Assembly: GCF_901933205.1 (NCBI RefSeq)
Contig: NC_044571.1
Location: forward strand, 11,796,420 to 11,860,419
DNA length: 64,000 bases
Origin: Camarhynchus parvulus
Lineage: Eukaryota > Chordata > Aves > Passeriformes > Thraupidae
Direction of reading: 5' to 3'
Shown here: positions 63,106 to 64,000 of the stretch, piece by piece
Layout of the letters: each line of letters starts with the position of its first letter
Position numbering within the stretch: position 1 is the stretch's first letter
Notes under the pieces: model-generated
What the model was told of the DNA's origin: nothing
Database searches by the model: none
Seen by the model: only the letters and a program-made list of their open reading frames with translations
Position numbers and translations under genes: made by a program

Positions 63106-63110
63106 CTAAC
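63106..63110. repeat. Left target-site duplication (CTAAC)
   Basis: CTAAC directly precedes the LTR and is repeated exactly at 63782-63786. A 5-bp duplication is typical of ERVL-type (class III) elements. Confidence 0.85.
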
Positions 63111-63781
63111 TGTTGTAGGTTGCATGCAAGTTGTTTTCCATTACCATCTGTATGGCTGATTACCTTGTCAAGTGAGCAGTTTGCCTTATCTCTCTCTTTG
63201 AATGACCACATTCACACCTTCCTGGGAGGGGACCTCTGCTGATAACAGACTATTGAATATCAGTGCATGACTGATAAGAACTATAACATCCCATTGTGAG
63301 ATGCTCCGCCCACAGGGAGGAGCCAAGCACTGCTACCCCATATACGCCGAGATTCTGAAATTGCAACTCAGCTTTTCTCCACGAGATTCCCCAGAGGAAC
63401 AGCAGCTGCCTCTTCCTCCACTGGATCTCCAGAGGAAGACTACATCCTTCTCTACAGATCCTACTTGCTCCAACAGAACCACACCTGATACTTCAGAGGG
63501 CTGCAGCCACATTTTCAATCGGACTGCCACCAGCACCCTGACCAACAGGGTGTCAGGTTGGGTTCTGACTCTGTCAGTGTTGTTCTAGTGGACTGCATTG
63601 TTTATTTTTATTTTTTTTCCACCCTATTAAAGAACTGTTATTTCCTGCTCCCAAATTTTTGCCTGAGAGCCCCTTAATTTAAAATTATTGCAATTTGGAG
63701 GGATGGGGAGGGTTTACATTCTCCATTTCAGGGGAGGCTCCTGCCTTCCTTAGCAGACTCCTGTCCTTCCAAACCAAGACA
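63111..63781 (+). mobile_element. Solo LTR, 671 bp, ERVL-like
   Basis: The element starts TGTTGTAGGTTGCATGCAAG and ends TTCCAAACCAAGACA, between perfect CTAAC copies. An ATTAAA polyadenylation signal lies at 63626-63631, followed by TTTTTGCCTGAGAGCCCCTT in the U5 part and a GGGGAGGCTCCTGCCTTCCT block near the end. I recognise this R/U5 block as a frequent songbird LTR. Promoter-like sequence around 63300-63345 includes a CATATACG box. No internal retroviral region follows, so it is solo. A 95-codon frame at 63301-63588 lies wholly inside the LTR and is not a gene. Confidence 0.92.
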
Positions 63782-63786
63782 CTAAC
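63782..63786. repeat. Right target-site duplication (CTAAC)
   Basis: This is an exact repeat of 63106-63110, directly after the terminal CA. Confidence 0.85.
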
Positions 63787-64000
63787 TCATGATATTTTTA
63801 GCTTATGGCTCCAAGCAGTTTGTTTTTAAAAGTGAAATTAAAAAAAATGTTTAATTTAAACATTCTTAGTAGTATTTTCTACTTAAATCAAAGTTAATGT
63901 ATAGATTTTGACAGTCACTTTTTCCCAGGATTAGTCACTAAAGGAAAAAAATCCTAGCATTAATGCAACATAAGTTATTTAATTTATCTACACATCAGAG

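Noticed and set aside
63301..63588. 95-codon plus-strand frame
   Set aside because: It lies wholly inside the ERVL-like solo LTR and reads LTR sequence.
1..64000. CRISPR arrays, bacterial operons, tRNA or rRNA genes
   Set aside because: There are no regularly spaced repeats, no cloverleaf-like or rRNA sequence, and no prokaryotic gene structure. The DNA is plainly vertebrate.

Overview
This window reads as AT-rich, gene-poor vertebrate DNA, most likely from a songbird or close relative. It holds several chicken-repeat-1 (CR1) LINE 3' ends, with the typical ATTCTATGATTCT-type tail, and several LTR types that I recognise as common in passerine genomes. There are no operons, Shine-Dalgarno sites or long coding frames. 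Most open frames are 60-150 codons, which is what chance gives in about 60% AT DNA of this length. I see no protein-coding gene that I can name. The window is probably an intergenic desert or part of a very large intron.

Layout, left to right. A CR1 piece (about 1.77-2.03 kb) is followed directly by a broken retroviral env remnant (2.1-2.77 kb). An old LTR lies at 5.43-6.0 kb and an ancient CR1-like piece at about 7.9-8.3 kb. A degraded frame resembling a retroviral integrase lies at 12.0-12.4 kb. A set of overlapping minus-strand frames that may be a dead coding sequence lies at 13.6-14.7 kb. A 295-bp pyrimidine microsatellite lies at 15.3-15.6 kb, and a solo LTR with perfect 8-bp terminal inverted repeats at 16.7-17.3 kb. 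CR1 tails follow at 18.8, 26.4-26.9, 39.3 and 51.6 kb. A second copy of the 5.4-kb LTR family sits in reverse at 33.7-34.2 kb.

The richest locus is 34.88-36.2 kb. There a minus-strand CR1 was hit by a 286-bp insertion and, separately, by a 656-bp solo LTR with a 6-bp target duplication. A compound ATTA/ATTC microsatellite lies at 46.5 kb. Two further solo LTRs with exact target duplications lie at 60.1-60.5 kb (minus) and 63.1-63.8 kb (plus). Outside the repeats, a few exon-like segments have plausible splice signals (38.4-38.6 kb minus, 39.67-39.95 kb plus), and a palindromic RFX-type site lies beside a CCAAT box at 45.6 kb.

I do not find an evident new biological system. The best-supported content is transposon archaeology: four solo LTRs whose ends and target duplications can be read to the base, a nested-insertion chronology, and an env remnant that keeps its membrane anchor. 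Family assignments rest on recall of avian repeat families and on target-duplication length, not on a search.
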